NCBI RefSeq assembly: GCF_030272615.1
Contig: NC_081407.1
Coordinates: 154,339,048-154,403,047 of the forward strand
Direction of reading: 5' to 3'
Source: Cryptomeria japonica
Lineage: Eukaryota > Streptophyta > Pinopsida > Cupressales > Cupressaceae
Length of the DNA stretch: 64,000 bases
Under the pieces are notes generated by a model. The model searched no databases. It was not told the DNA's origin and saw nothing but the letters and a program-made list of their open reading frames with translations. The position numbers and the translations under genes are program-made. Below are positions 12,294-23,871 of this stretch, in pieces (the first letter of the stretch is position 1; each line of letters opens with the position of its first letter).

Positions 12294-13192
12294 AGGGTAT
12301 GTGCAGGATCATGGTGTGCCAAAACAGGCCCTTAAGTGGCAATGAAATTTCAAAAAATTAGAGTTATGCAACTTCACATGAAAATTTCAATAAGTTATGA
12401 ACATTATTTTTAAAATATGTAAGAAGAGAATCTATAGAAAATTGAATGTATTTTCTAAGCTACTAGTTTTTTTTGGAAAAAAAAATCCTATTTGATGAAA
12501 ATTTCAAATTTCAATGCAGTGGTACTAAAATTTCAGGAAAAAGATAAGAAGTAGGCATATGTCTAACCACCCTAATCACAATCAAATCATAATATTTTTT
12601 TATAAGATTTATAATATAAGTATTAGACTCATGTCCGGATGTGACACATATTTTTTAATAATTTTTTATAAAGTAAATAATTATTTATGATTGTTTTACT
12701 ACAACTTCTCAAAAATTCATAAACTCCTATGTCTGACCACCTTAACTTGGTCAAGACCTTATGAAATTCATTTTAAAAAATTTTGCCCTATAGTAACGAA
12801 GCATAGGATGTGACGCATGTTTCGGATTCAAAAAAATCTTATACCGTTTGAAAGTTATGAGTATTTTTCAATCAGTCTATCAATCAGGAATTTTGTCAGA
12901 ATTCAATTAGAAAATAAAAATAATTATTTATCAAAATCGAAATAAGACAAGCCTTATATTGTTGGAAAGTTGAGAACATCCTTAAAAACCTTTTTCATTT
13001 TATCAATTTTGGGTATAAAAAAAGTCATCGGCCACCAATGTAAAGTCTGGAAAATCAAGGAATACTGAAAAAACACATTTTTTCAGTTGGCTTTCTAGGC
13101 TTGTCACTTTCAAGCCAAATCCCAAAGCAAACCCGAGCCAAAATTTCAAATTTCAAATTTGTACAACATAAATTGCATATCCAATTTTAATG
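12294..13192 (-). repeat. Long inverted repeat, right arm
   Basis: Reverse-complement partner of 9981-10878. The outermost part is the least similar; both ends carry a version of the GGATAT(C/G)C motif. With arms this long and no transposase inside, the pair could be a foldback or Mutator-like non-autonomous element, or two copies of one repeat in opposite orientation. No target duplication could be read at the outer edges. Confidence 0.9.
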
Positions 13193-13308
13193 ATTAAATT
13201 CAATAACTAAATTTGCACATAATTAATCTATTGTTTATTAATATATTAATATATAATATATTAATATACAATATATTAATTTACAAATATATTAGTATAT
13301 GATATTAG

Positions 13309-13450
13309 GGAGAGGGAGAGAGAGAGGGGGGGGAGAGAGAGAGGGGGGAAGGGAGAGAGATAGAGAGAGAGAGGGGGGGGGAGTGGGGAGGAGGGGAGAG
13401 AGAGGGGGAGGGGGAAGGGAGAGAGAGAGATAGAGAGAGGGAGGGGGAAG
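13309..13450. repeat. (GA)n/G-rich purine tract
   Basis: This almost pure purine stretch, GAGAGGGGG-type, runs directly into the third satellite block with no spacer. It is preceded at 13193-13308 by an AT-rich run with several ATATTAAT copies. Confidence 0.85.
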
Positions 13451-14330
13451 GGGTCATATTGTGTCCTAAGGGATCATTTGGGTCCTATGACCCCTTAGGA
13501 CACCATATGACCCCTTAGGTGTCAAATTTTTGTAAGCAGTACTGGCACTGCTTTTTTATATTGTAATAATGGTTCATCTTGCCACCTTATGACACATTGT
13601 GATCCATTAGGACACAATATGGTGTAGTTAGGGGTTATATGGTGTTCTAAGGGGTCATGGCATACCATATGACCCCTAAGGACAACATATGACCCCTTAT
13701 GACACCATATTGGGTCGTTATGGGTCCTATGGTGTCCTAAGGGGTCATATTGTGTCCTATGACCCCTTTGGAGACCATATGACCCCTTACGACACCAAAT
13801 TATGTTGTTATGAGTCATATTATGTCCTTAGCGGTCGTATTATGTTATATGACCCCTTAAGACACCATATGACCCCTTAGGACACAATATGACCCCTTAC
13901 AACACTATACAGTGTCGTTATGGGTCATATGACCCCTTATGACACCATATGGTGACGTTATGGGTCATATGGTGCCCTAACGAGTCATGGGATACCATAT
14001 GACCCCTAATGACAACATATGATCCCTTATGACACCATATTGGGTTGTTATGGGTCCTATGGTGTCCTAAGGTGTCATATTATGTCCTATGACCCCTTAG
14101 AACACCATATGACCCCTTATGATGCCAAATTGTGTCGTTATGGGGTATATTGTGTCCTAAGGGGTCATATTGTGTCATATGACCCCTTAAGATACCACAT
14201 AACCCCTTAGGACACAATATGACCCTTTACGACACTATACGGTGCCATTATGGGTCATATTGTGTCCTATGGAGTCATATTGGGTCCTATGTCCCCTTAA
14301 GACAACATATGTAAGGGTCATATGACCCCT
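13451..14330. repeat. Orientation-switching minisatellite, block 3
   Basis: The same 20-bp word family as block 1, here with the variants TTATGACACCATATTGGGTC and GTCATATTGTGTCC. Orientation again flips every few units. At 14315-14340 the unit grades into the pyrimidine repeat that follows. Confidence 0.9.
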
Positions 14331-14941
<611 letters not shown>

Positions 14942-14949
14942 AATATGAG

Positions 14950-15090
14950 TACTCAAATCGGATATCCAATATAATCAAATATCTGATTTCTACCACTGCC
15001 ATTAATGTGACAATAGTGAAAAAAAAGGCAGCAATGGAAATTATTTTTGGGACCCCAAATTTATGCATTAAAATTGGATATCCGATTTCT
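14950..15090. repeat. Short element bounded by AATCGGATATCCAAT inverted ends
   Basis: AATCGGATATCCAAT at about 14956 is answered by ATTGGATATCCGATT at about 15073, a near-perfect 15-base inverted pair enclosing roughly 105 bp. An internal pair (CACTGCCATT and GGCAGCAATGG) hints at more folding. The same GGATATCC core occurs at the outer end of the inverted-repeat arm at 9986. This could be a very small MITE-like element; I see no clear target duplication. Confidence 0.5.
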
Positions 15091-15433
15091 CTAAATAAAA
15101 AAGAGCCTTTTGGGCCATTTTTTGGATTCCAATGGCCCACATTCTTCACATTCTGGTTTCTGTTGACAATCATGGGTTTGTAGACAGGTTGAGACAAATT
15201 TGTGCTTTTGAGAGATTCTTAAAGTCAAATCTTACATTGTCAATCATTTAGGAGTATCTTTGTGGAGATAAATGGAGAGTAGTAGTCATCGAAAGTCTAA
15301 ATGCAAAAGAAAGCTTTCAAATGACCAAATTCAAGTGTATAGAGAAAGAAATAGAGAAGGTCATAGGAGGAGAAGACAAGGTATGTTAAATATTCCTAAT
15401 GTTACTTCAAGTGAAGAGGAAATTGAATTTAAA

Positions 15434-15567
15434 AATGTTGAACAAGTTATTGAAAATGAAAAAAGTAGATTTTGAAAGTGAAAATGTTGAACATGTTGAA
15501 AATGTTGAACAAGTTATTGAAAATGAAAAATGTAGATTTTGAAAGTGAAAATGTTGAACATGTTGAA
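15434..15567 (+). repeat. 67-bp tandem duplication inside the pseudogene
   Basis: AATGTTGAACAAGTTATTG begins at 15434 and again at 15501. The two units differ by about one base. Because 67 is not a multiple of three, the duplication breaks the frame and, with a further small indel, accounts for the switch of frame between the 15272 and 15472 segments. Confidence 0.85.
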
Positions 15568-16665
15568 AATGTTGAAAGTGATAATGAAAATGCTCAACTT
15601 GATGTGAGAATGGAAAGTGAAAATTTGGGCATTGACAATGAAGGTGTCCATAATTTTGGTGTGAATAGGAAAGTTTTTGACATTGCAGGTGAAAATTTAG
15701 AAAATTTTGACATAGGAGGTGAACATGTGGAAAATTTTGACATTGGAGGTGAAAATATGGAAAACTTTGACATTGAAGGTGGAATTGCTCAACCAAGTGA
15801 ACAATATGTACCACCTAATTACTTTAGAAATGAAGACCCTCTCATGGATGAAAGAAAAATTCCAAATCCAAGACCTTCAAGAACCCCCAAATAGTTACTT
15901 GAAATTGATGAGAACACTATTTTGAATCTTGAAGGCAAGAGGTCAACAAGAACCGTTCGATTATGGGCTACACAACTTTTTGACCAAAATTTTAGCAATA
16001 AGACATTGACCAAGCAATGCCAACTTTTTGTTCAATTTCTTAAGAGTATAAAGATGAGACCATTACTAAACAAATTGAAGATTTGTATGAACACAAAGAT
16101 GGAGAGAAATTCTATTATTGTCAAAAATCTATTTAATGCTCTCAATTCTATTGGAAAGAATACCAAGGAAAGAGATAAGAGAGTCACTCGAAGAGTGATT
16201 AAAACCTCCTTAGTAAGCCATCAATTGAGGAAGGCTCGTCAAATGAGACAAACTTGTGTTGATTTGAACATAAATGGTAAAACTTTGGATAGAGCACTTG
16301 CACGAAGACAAAGACTTGGTGATCCACTTCAACATGATACATGGGCTTTTCGTGGGAGGCTTCCACATGTTGATAGAAAGTTGACTGACAATGTGAAGGA
16401 AGAAATTCAACAATTTTGGCACTCTAATTTTAGATTATCACCCAATGTAAAGGATGTTTTGAAATTAAGAATTGGCAACCGAGACCACACACCGCATCCA
16501 AAACATTTCTTGGAATCAAACCAAACAATGTTGTACAAAAAAATTTGTGAAGAACATCCAACTTTGCAAATATCACAAAGGGCCTTTGAATCTTTGAAGT
16601 CATTTTATTGTGTACCTCTTAAGATTTGCAATACTTGTTGCAAGTACCATGTGGAGTTTTCAATG

Positions 16666-18046
16666 TGTAGTCACATAAATCTGTCCATTTTAATTAAATG
16701 AATATTTCGCTATTTATTTGATTAAAAATCTACTAGCCATCAGTTAATTAAATTAATATTTAATTAATTCATCCCCAAACATTCTTCTATTAATTAAATA
16801 AATTATTCAATTTATTTTAATTAATTCATTAAATCAAATTTCAATCAATTAAATAAATAAAATCTATTTATTTAATTAAATCCCCCTATTCCTCTTTTAA
16901 ATAAATTAAATAAAACATTTATTTAAATCATTATCCCCACCCCACTTGCATTTTCCTACAAATGCAACTTGCACACATTTTGAAATAAATGAATTTTTAT
17001 TTTAATAAAATCCTATTTTCCCTCACCCACCAAATCCACTTGCAAAATCTAATCCCCTTCTAGATTCTTCTAACCCCTTCCTAATTAACCTAATCCATCC
17101 CCTAATTATTGTCACATTCCTAAGCAAAATGGAGTCACTTCTCAAAGCCTAAAAGTCTTTGATAGACTTTGAAAGCTTCCAACCTTCAACCACTTAATCC
17201 ACAAAGTCTTCAAAAACCATTAATGGTTAACCCAAACCCTCCTACATGGTTAAAACATTTGTTTTGACTCAACCTCTACCCAACCCAAGGGTCTCATCAA
17301 GCCTTTAATGCTTTGACCATGATTATCTCTTAATCATTTGCACAAAGGTTTATCCTTGCATTAACTCCTAATCCAGTGGGTAATCCTAATTTAGGCTTGA
17401 CCCTTACCTTCTAGATAACCATGAGGTCTCCTCAGGCATTTAATGCCTCCAACCTCTTCTCTCAACCCAATCTTATGTTGACATTCGTCACCATTTCATT
17501 GGTGCAAATTGTGCACATGGATCCCCAACTTTCAAGCTTGACCCTTGATTAAACCTTTCAATCCTGGCCATCCATTGCTCCATTTTTCCTATAAATAGAG
17601 CCCATTCCTTCATAATCCAGATCCTGAAAACTTGTAAGCATTTAGACTATAGCCATTTTAGAGAGCATTTAGCATAGCATAACTAAATCTTGTCTTTTTG
17701 GTAAAATCAATCATTTTAGCATTAAAAATAGCTTTTTATTTCATATTTGGAGCTATTCTAGAAATCTCAATCCTCCATAAGCATCCATAGTGCAAAAAGC
17801 TGCTGAGAGCTACACTATTTTGGAACTTGGAGAGGAGAGGAACAAGGGAGAAAGAACTAATATCATGTTGAGAGATAGTTGGAGATATCTCATTGTCTTA
17901 CTTCTTTAGTTAGATTCATTAGCATGTTTTTAGTGTCTCCTTTGGAATGCCTTCACATTTTGGTTTTTGATTGACTATCTCTAACGTCTTGTGTGTTTTG
18001 TGTTGATTGATCATAAACTAACATTGTGCCATTTAGGAGGGCATCA
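16666..18046 (+). mobile_element. Solo LTR (1,381 bp) with CAATG target duplication
   Basis: It opens TGTAGTCAC and closes GGGCATCA. CAATG lies on both sides (16661-16665 and 18047-18051), a perfect 5-bp duplication. It has no coding content. The first third is rich in AATTAAAT runs. A TATA-like CTATAAATAGAG lies at 17589-17600 on the plus strand, consistent with an LTR promoter, which sets the orientation. It interrupts the transposase-like frame exactly after the YHVEFS segment. Confidence 0.88.
17589..17600 (+). promoter_or_regulatory. TATA-like box of the solo LTR
   Basis: CTATAAATAGAG is a strong plant TATA match, about 1 kb into the LTR and roughly 450 bp before its end. Confidence 0.6.
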
Positions 18047-19719
18047 CAATGTACCATGAAATTTAATGCCATATTCATTCTATGATGCATACTAATAAGA
18101 TGTTGTAGGAGTGTGGTGCAATGTTATTTTTTAGATCATCAAGAGACTTGCAAGATCTTATTTTATGCCCTAGAGATGATGGCTGCTATTTCTATAGAAA
18201 TGATTGTTTGAATGAGAAGTGCTCACAATGTGGTGGGTTGTCAAAGTTTGTTTCATATTTTCATGAGGTCAGCAAACACAAGTTTGGAAAGAATTATGTT
18301 GAGAAAAAAATATATGAGACAATGAAATATACTTTGAAGAGTGGAGGTGAAGGTTCTAGATGCAAATTAGTCTCAAGAGAAGTGAGTGTTGCTGATTTTA
18401 TTTTGGATTTTAAGGAAAATCTTTTCTACAAGTATGCAAGGCACACCCATAGGTCTTAATGGTTGGATCAATAGTTCAAGATGTGTAAGAACTCTTTCCC
18501 GATTAGCACTATTGTATCGGTGGTTGATTTTGTAGAGAACTATACATTGCAACCACAAAATGAGGTATAGTCTCAGTACTACAATTCAATCCAGGTTTCT
18601 ATTTTTGTTCACATAACATATAGACATGTTCTTTATAGTACAGAAGAGGACAGGAAGATAATTAGGGAGTATCATTTTTATATGAGTGATGATGGATCAC
18701 ACTCCTCTGAAGATCTAAAACATTCTTTCGAGAAGTTTTTTGAGTTCTTGTATGAGAAAGATATTGCAATTGATCGACATCTCATATGGTTAGATAATTG
18801 TACGGGTCATTTCAAGAATGCTCATATGTTTTATTGGCTGAGTAGAATGCATGTAGAGAGGCATGGGAAGGGGGAGCATGATGGAGCAGGTGCATGTTTG
18901 AAGAGAGATCTAGTTAAGGAGAAATTGAGGATTTTAAGTGCAAATTTATCTGATGCACATTTTATTGTTGATTGGTGTAGTTCAACATTGTCACATGGAG
19001 GTACTCTTGATTCAGTAGTGACAATATTCTTTTGGTTGGTTGAGGAGGGCACAGTGGGAGACAGATTGGATTATCAAACAATTAAATATTTTTCAAAGAT
19101 GCATTCATTTATCAGCTCAGATGCAAGTACATGGACCATTTGGACACGAGTGTTGGCTTATTTTTGTTAGAGTTGTGTTTGGTGTGATTTGAATCACTGC
19201 AAGTCAAGTGAGTGGGTTGATACAGGGGTTCCACAATATCTAACTCCTTTATCTCAAACAATATCTTTGTCAAATGATGACATGGAAAGTTCACTTAATT
19301 ATGATCGTCTATTAGATCTTGTACAGCTAGGACATGTTTTTGTAGTTGTTGCACCGCAAGGGAATGAAGAGAGATCAGAATATTGGTTGGCACGATGTGT
19401 ATAGGAAAAACAAAAGCTAACACAACCAGTGACAAATGATGATGGGTTCACATATCCTACAGGTTCAGTTGTTGTTGTGGGAACTTGGTTGTGAACATAC
19501 ATGATTAGAAAGAATGGCATATTTGCATTTGAAGACTATGAGAGATACAAAACCATTCTCATGTATTCACATCTTATTATAGCTACAAATTTCAAGTTGT
19601 TGAAGCATCAAGCAAAACCGAAGACCAAAGAGCTATGGACAGTGACTATTGCTAATCATGAAGCAATATTGGATACTCTTAAGCAAAGAGATGACCCTTC
19701 AGGCACACTTGAGTAGTAG

Positions 19720-21099
19720 GTCTTCAATGGTGTCTTGTTTTTTTTATCATGCATTTCATTTCAAACAATGATCATAAAACCTTAATGTTCAAGTTTGTTA
19801 CGTGTATATTAAGGATGTGTTCAAAATGCAAGTCTATTGATGAACGTTTTTTTTTGGAACACAGGTTTTGCATGCACATAGCAGGTACACTCAATATTAT
19901 TCAAAGGGGCATATTTTTCAACATGACTTATTATCATTCATTTGATGAGATTTATAATTTTTTTATAATAGACAACACTATTTGATAATTTTTGATGATA
20001 TAATTATCGCAAAACCTTTATGCTCATGCAAGTCTTTTTGATGATATACAACACTATCGCATTATGATTTTTGCGTCAACATAGTGGGTTCACTAGATAT
20101 AATTTGAAGGGACATATTTTTACGGTATATAATCCCACCTTTTCATTTATTATCATGAATTTTGGTTGAATTGATTATCATAAAGCCTTTATGTTCATGC
20201 ATGCATTTTATGTGTAGACTTAAAATTCTTAAAAATACAGGTTCATGCTAGATCATTCGTCATTGACTAGTTTACTCTTGGTGATTGTACATATTCCTTG
20301 GGGTTATCAATATTTAGCTACTTTTTAATTTTTCTTTTCAAGAACTGCAAAAATTTACAGCCAAACACAACACCGTATGCTCCATGTGCATTAATGAGAT
20401 TAAATTTTGTGTGTAAACACTAAGTCCCTCACTTTGTCAATGTGATCAAATTTAATAAAATTTCACACACTATGTCAAGTGAATGTATTGCCATTCAAAA
20501 ATGACAATATCTACCATTGCCTTCAACCATGTAGAGAATGCAGTGAGAAATGTAGTGAGAAGGGCTTTAATCAACATGTGTCTTTCTTCAAAGTTATCCT
20601 TGTAGACTTTTCAGAGAAACTGGTAAGTTTCATAATTATACAATCTTGTATGTCTTAAAAATATTTCAAATGATCTATTTATAATTTGACAAAAATAATT
20701 TGTTTCTTGTAGCACATTCATTCTGCATAAAAAGGTTGTTTATTTTGGTCTTCATTTATATGCAAGTATTGCTTCACGTAAGCTTTTCTCTTAGGACATG
20801 AGGATGTCTGATGCGGATGAAGTGGGATGTTGTATTTGTATATGGATGAGAATTGATGTAACTTTGTTATGATGATATACGATGTCCATGAGAAAACTGG
20901 TTTAGTTATATTGATGATATATAGTATATATGTACATGAGTACATTGGTGTAGTTGTATTGATAATGATGAAAAATCATGTTTGCATATTTGTTCATGGA
21001 TGTCACATGCAAGTGTAATGGTAATTATGTGTATACAATACATGGAAATATTGATGATCATTTTGTTTCTACATTGTAATGCTTGTTTATCTATATTTT
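19720..21099. other. AT-rich DNA, no gene seen
   Basis: Short phrases recur loosely, such as CATAAAACCTTTATG with TTCATGCATGCATTT, at 19770-20210. Only short, random-looking ORFs are present. It may be the 3' side of the transposase-like element, but no inverted terminus matching the region near 15200 could be found by eye. Confidence 0.4.
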
Positions 21100-22090
21100 T
21101 TCATTGAATGAGTCTAACGATTTTTTCATCTACTGAAAAAATATTGCCCTAATAAAACCGTAGGGAATCTTGAAAAAATGAGATAGGATTTTGTAGGGAC
21201 CCCTCTCATGGCCCCATAGGTTCAAACAGATCATTCACAAGTGCCATGGATTCTGAGTTATAGCCCGTCAAAGTTTGACAGTTTTTAGCACTTAGGGCAC
21301 TCAAGGGACGACGTCAGTAGGGTATGACCCTGAGCGTTTGACTGAGTGGGGGGGGGGGAATAGGAGCATGCATAGGGTAAGAATTCCTAACTGGACATGT
21401 CAGAATCAACAGTTCGTGATCACGATGAGAAAAATGAGAAATTGGTCACGCGACAACATTTGATTGAATGAGATTGATGATTTTTTCATCAACTAAAAAA
21501 ATGTTGCCCTAACAAAACCGTAGGGAATCTTGAAAAAATGAGATAGGCTTTTATAGGGGCACCTCTCATGGCCTCACAAGTTCAAATGGATTATTTGTAG
21601 GTGTCACGGATTCTGAGTTAGGGCCCATCAAAGTTTTAAAAAATTTAGCACTTACTGCGCTCAAGGGATGACGTCGGTACGGTATGACCCTGAGCGTTCG
21701 ACCGTGTGGGGGGGGGGGGCGGGAGGGAATAGGAGCATGCATAGGGTAAGAATGCATAACTAGACATGTTAGAACCAATGGTTCGTGATCACGACAAGTA
21801 AAACAAGAAATTGGCCACGTGACAACATTTGATTGAATGAGACTAATGATTTTATCACCAATTGAAAAAATGTTGCCCTAATAAAACCACATGGAATCTT
21901 GAAAAACCGAGATAGGCTTTTGTAAGGACCCCTCTCATGGCCCCGTAGGTTCAAACAGATTGTTTGCAGGTGCCACGTATTCCTAGTTAGAGCCCCTCAA
22001 AGTTTGAGAATTTTTATCACTTAGGGCGCTCAAGGGACGGCATCAGTAGGGTATGACCTCGAGTGTTCGACCGAGTGGGGGGGGAGGCAA
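21100..22090. repeat. Three tandem copies of a ~365-bp repeat
   Basis: Copies start near 21105, 21465 and 21834, each opening with TTGAATGAG followed by GATTTTTTCATC or a variant. All three share GAAAAAATGTTGCCCTAA, CCTCTCATGGCC, CACTTAGGGC, a GACGTC-type site and a run of 8-12 G (near 21348, 21709 and 22077). The third copy is incomplete and ends at about 22090. Copies differ by scattered substitutions. Short minus-strand ORFs inside are not conserved between copies. Confidence 0.9.
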
Positions 22091-22238
22091 AATAGGTATG
22101 TTTTCAATATTTTCATGCACAACCTACATATGTTAACAAACATGACATTGATACAAGTTAGCATATAGTTGTCACTGATAATAATGAATTATATCTACTA
22201 AACACAAAATAAAATAAACACATGTACTCGAGACATAT

Positions 22239-22334
22239 CTCTTCTTCTTCTTCTTCTTCTTCTTCTTCTTCTTCTTCTTCTTCTTCTTCTTCTTCTTCTT
22301 CTTCTTCTTCTTCTTCTTCTTCTTCTTCTTCTTC
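22239..22334. repeat. (CTT)n microsatellite
   Basis: About 96 bp of uninterrupted CTT/TTC trinucleotide (about 32 units). It produces artefactual poly-Glu and poly-Arg minus-strand ORFs. Confidence 0.95.
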
Positions 22335-22675
22335 TAGTATAGTGGGTGTAGTCAACAAGGATGTGAAGCCAAGAATTTTTTGTACATATACACAATAAGT
22401 ATGTAAAACTATCAATCTATTTCTAGACGTGTATAATCATTATAAGTTATTTAAACTATACATTCAATCATCTTTGCATTCAATTACCTTTCCCTTATCT
22501 CTAGCTACACTACCAGATCTTAAATCGCATAGCCCCACACTTGCGCTACTTCTGCCCTACAAGAGTAAAATAAGATATACATGGAAGTTACTACATAATC
22601 TAATTAATGCCAATATAAATGATGAGCATGTATGTATAATAAAATATAAACGACTAGGTGCAATAATATATGTAC

Positions 22676-23040
22676 CGTAAAGCTATCAAGGCCAAATGAA
22701 ATGGCCATCAAGGTGCCCTCCTGGATTTGTGTCAACTCCTCCTCTGTCATCAACTGTTAAATAGACCATGTAAATAAACATTAGTACTTAATATTATCTA
22801 GATTATAAATATTCATTTAAAATATAGAATGAAATGTGAAAATACAAATCTTACCACTACATCATCAATGTATGATGAAGGTGCCTCCTCACCTATAGCA
22901 TGCGAGGACTCTCCAGGGTATCCTCTAGTCCATGTCATAACATCTAGTGCATCGTGCATCTCATGCACCTCATAATCTGTAGTGTGCGCAAGAGGATCAA
23001 TAGGTTGTCCAACTGGATGCAAGCATAGGTGCCCACACAT
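22676..23040 (-). pseudogene. Two-exon gene fragment of unknown function
   Basis: On the minus strand, 22855-23040 encodes about 62 residues (opening MCGHLCLHP and containing HEMHDALDV). It ends at a GTAAG donor (22850-22854). A CAG acceptor (22754-22756) opens a second segment of about 26 codons (22676-22753) containing TEEELTQIQEG and a following GT donor. The frame stays open across the 101-bp intron, which supports a spliced, once-coding sequence. I do not recognise the family and see no start, stop or further exons. It could be a captured host fragment or part of a DNA transposon gene. Confidence 0.4.
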
Positions 23041-23174
23041 GACACACCTATTTTATCAATTTGCCCAGGTGTTTACCATGCCAAGGTGTACCGAAACCTA
23101 GGCCAAGCAAAAATTCAACATAGATTTTCATGTTTTTAGGCGAGTGGAAAAGGCTATTTTTTCACATTGCCACT

Positions 23175-23608
23175 TGTTGGCCCTCCATGATCTCGCACTA
23201 ACCCTTAAAGGATTAAATAAAATTGGATAATGATAGGTTATAGTTGATTATATGGATAATCTCTTTGTATTGAAAGAAAGTAATGATAGAAGAAATGATT
23301 AAGTGAATTAGAGCATGGTAGAGAATACGATATTTTATGTTTGGAGTTACTTAAGTAATGGTGTTGAGATACCCTAGAGAAGATAGTTATATATTGAGTT
23401 GTGTTTATTTCTGCTTGCATTAGGAGATCATATGATTATGCTTTTATGCTTATGTTCATGTTGGATATGTGTATATCATGTGTATGGATGCTTAATTTAT
23501 ATGAGTGAATGGATATATGTGTTGTATTAGACAATGTTTTAATTTTTTTTATCTCATATTATATGTTAGTTAGCTTTATTTCTCTAGGGTATTTTGGCAA
23601 GCATTACA
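23175..23608 (+). repeat. Probable LTR fragment followed by a Met-tRNA-type primer site
   Basis: The segment opens TGTTGGCCC, closes GCATTACA, and is followed by TGGTATTAGAGCC at 23611, a one-base variant of the TGGTATCAGAGC primer site for initiator Met tRNA. About 170 bp further on (23782) there is a short basic Gly-rich frame, MRTRGKGHGCGG, like the start of a gypsy Gag, then a stop. No matching right LTR is visible, so this is a truncated 5' end. Confidence 0.5.
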
Positions 23609-23871
23609 TCTGGTATTAGAGCCCATGTTCATACACTAGGTACTTTGGTTTCATATGAGTCCATTATGCATTTTAGAGCTATAGCTTGGGCTAGCCATGT
23701 TGTTATCCCTACTAGTTATCTTCTTGCATTAGTTTCCCTAGATTTTATCTTATATACCTTTTTTGCATCTTGGTTAGAGAAGATGCGTACTAGAGGAAAA
23801 GGTCATGGATGTGGTGGTTGTATGGGTACTTGACAGGATCATCGTTTCGAGTTTTCTGAAGAGTCACACCA

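Larger units (their letters stand above)
15272..19716 (+). pseudogene. Decayed transposase-like gene, split by a solo LTR
   Basis: One long frame runs through 15272-16665 and 18052-19716 once the LTR at 16666-18046 and its duplicated CAATG are set aside; that insertion (1,386 bp) keeps the frame. The N-terminus is basic and then very acidic with ENxDIGGExVE repeats. Next come a Lys/Arg-rich region ending in a Cys pair followed by YHVEFS (about 16645), a Cys-rich patch near 18165-18235, and a catalytic-looking block: SDDGSHSSED (18685), LDNCTGHFKNA (18796) and HGKGEHDGAGACLKR (about 18863-18907). An Asp, then DNxxxxFKN, then HGKGxxDGxG matches, from memory, a widespread group of uncharacterised DDE-type transposase proteins. 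I cannot name the superfamily. Several in-frame stops and a 67-bp tandem duplication near 15434-15567 show that it is dead. Confidence 0.6.

Noticed and set aside
22158-22415. Poly-Glu and poly-Arg ORFs
   Set aside because: Created by the (CTT)n microsatellite.
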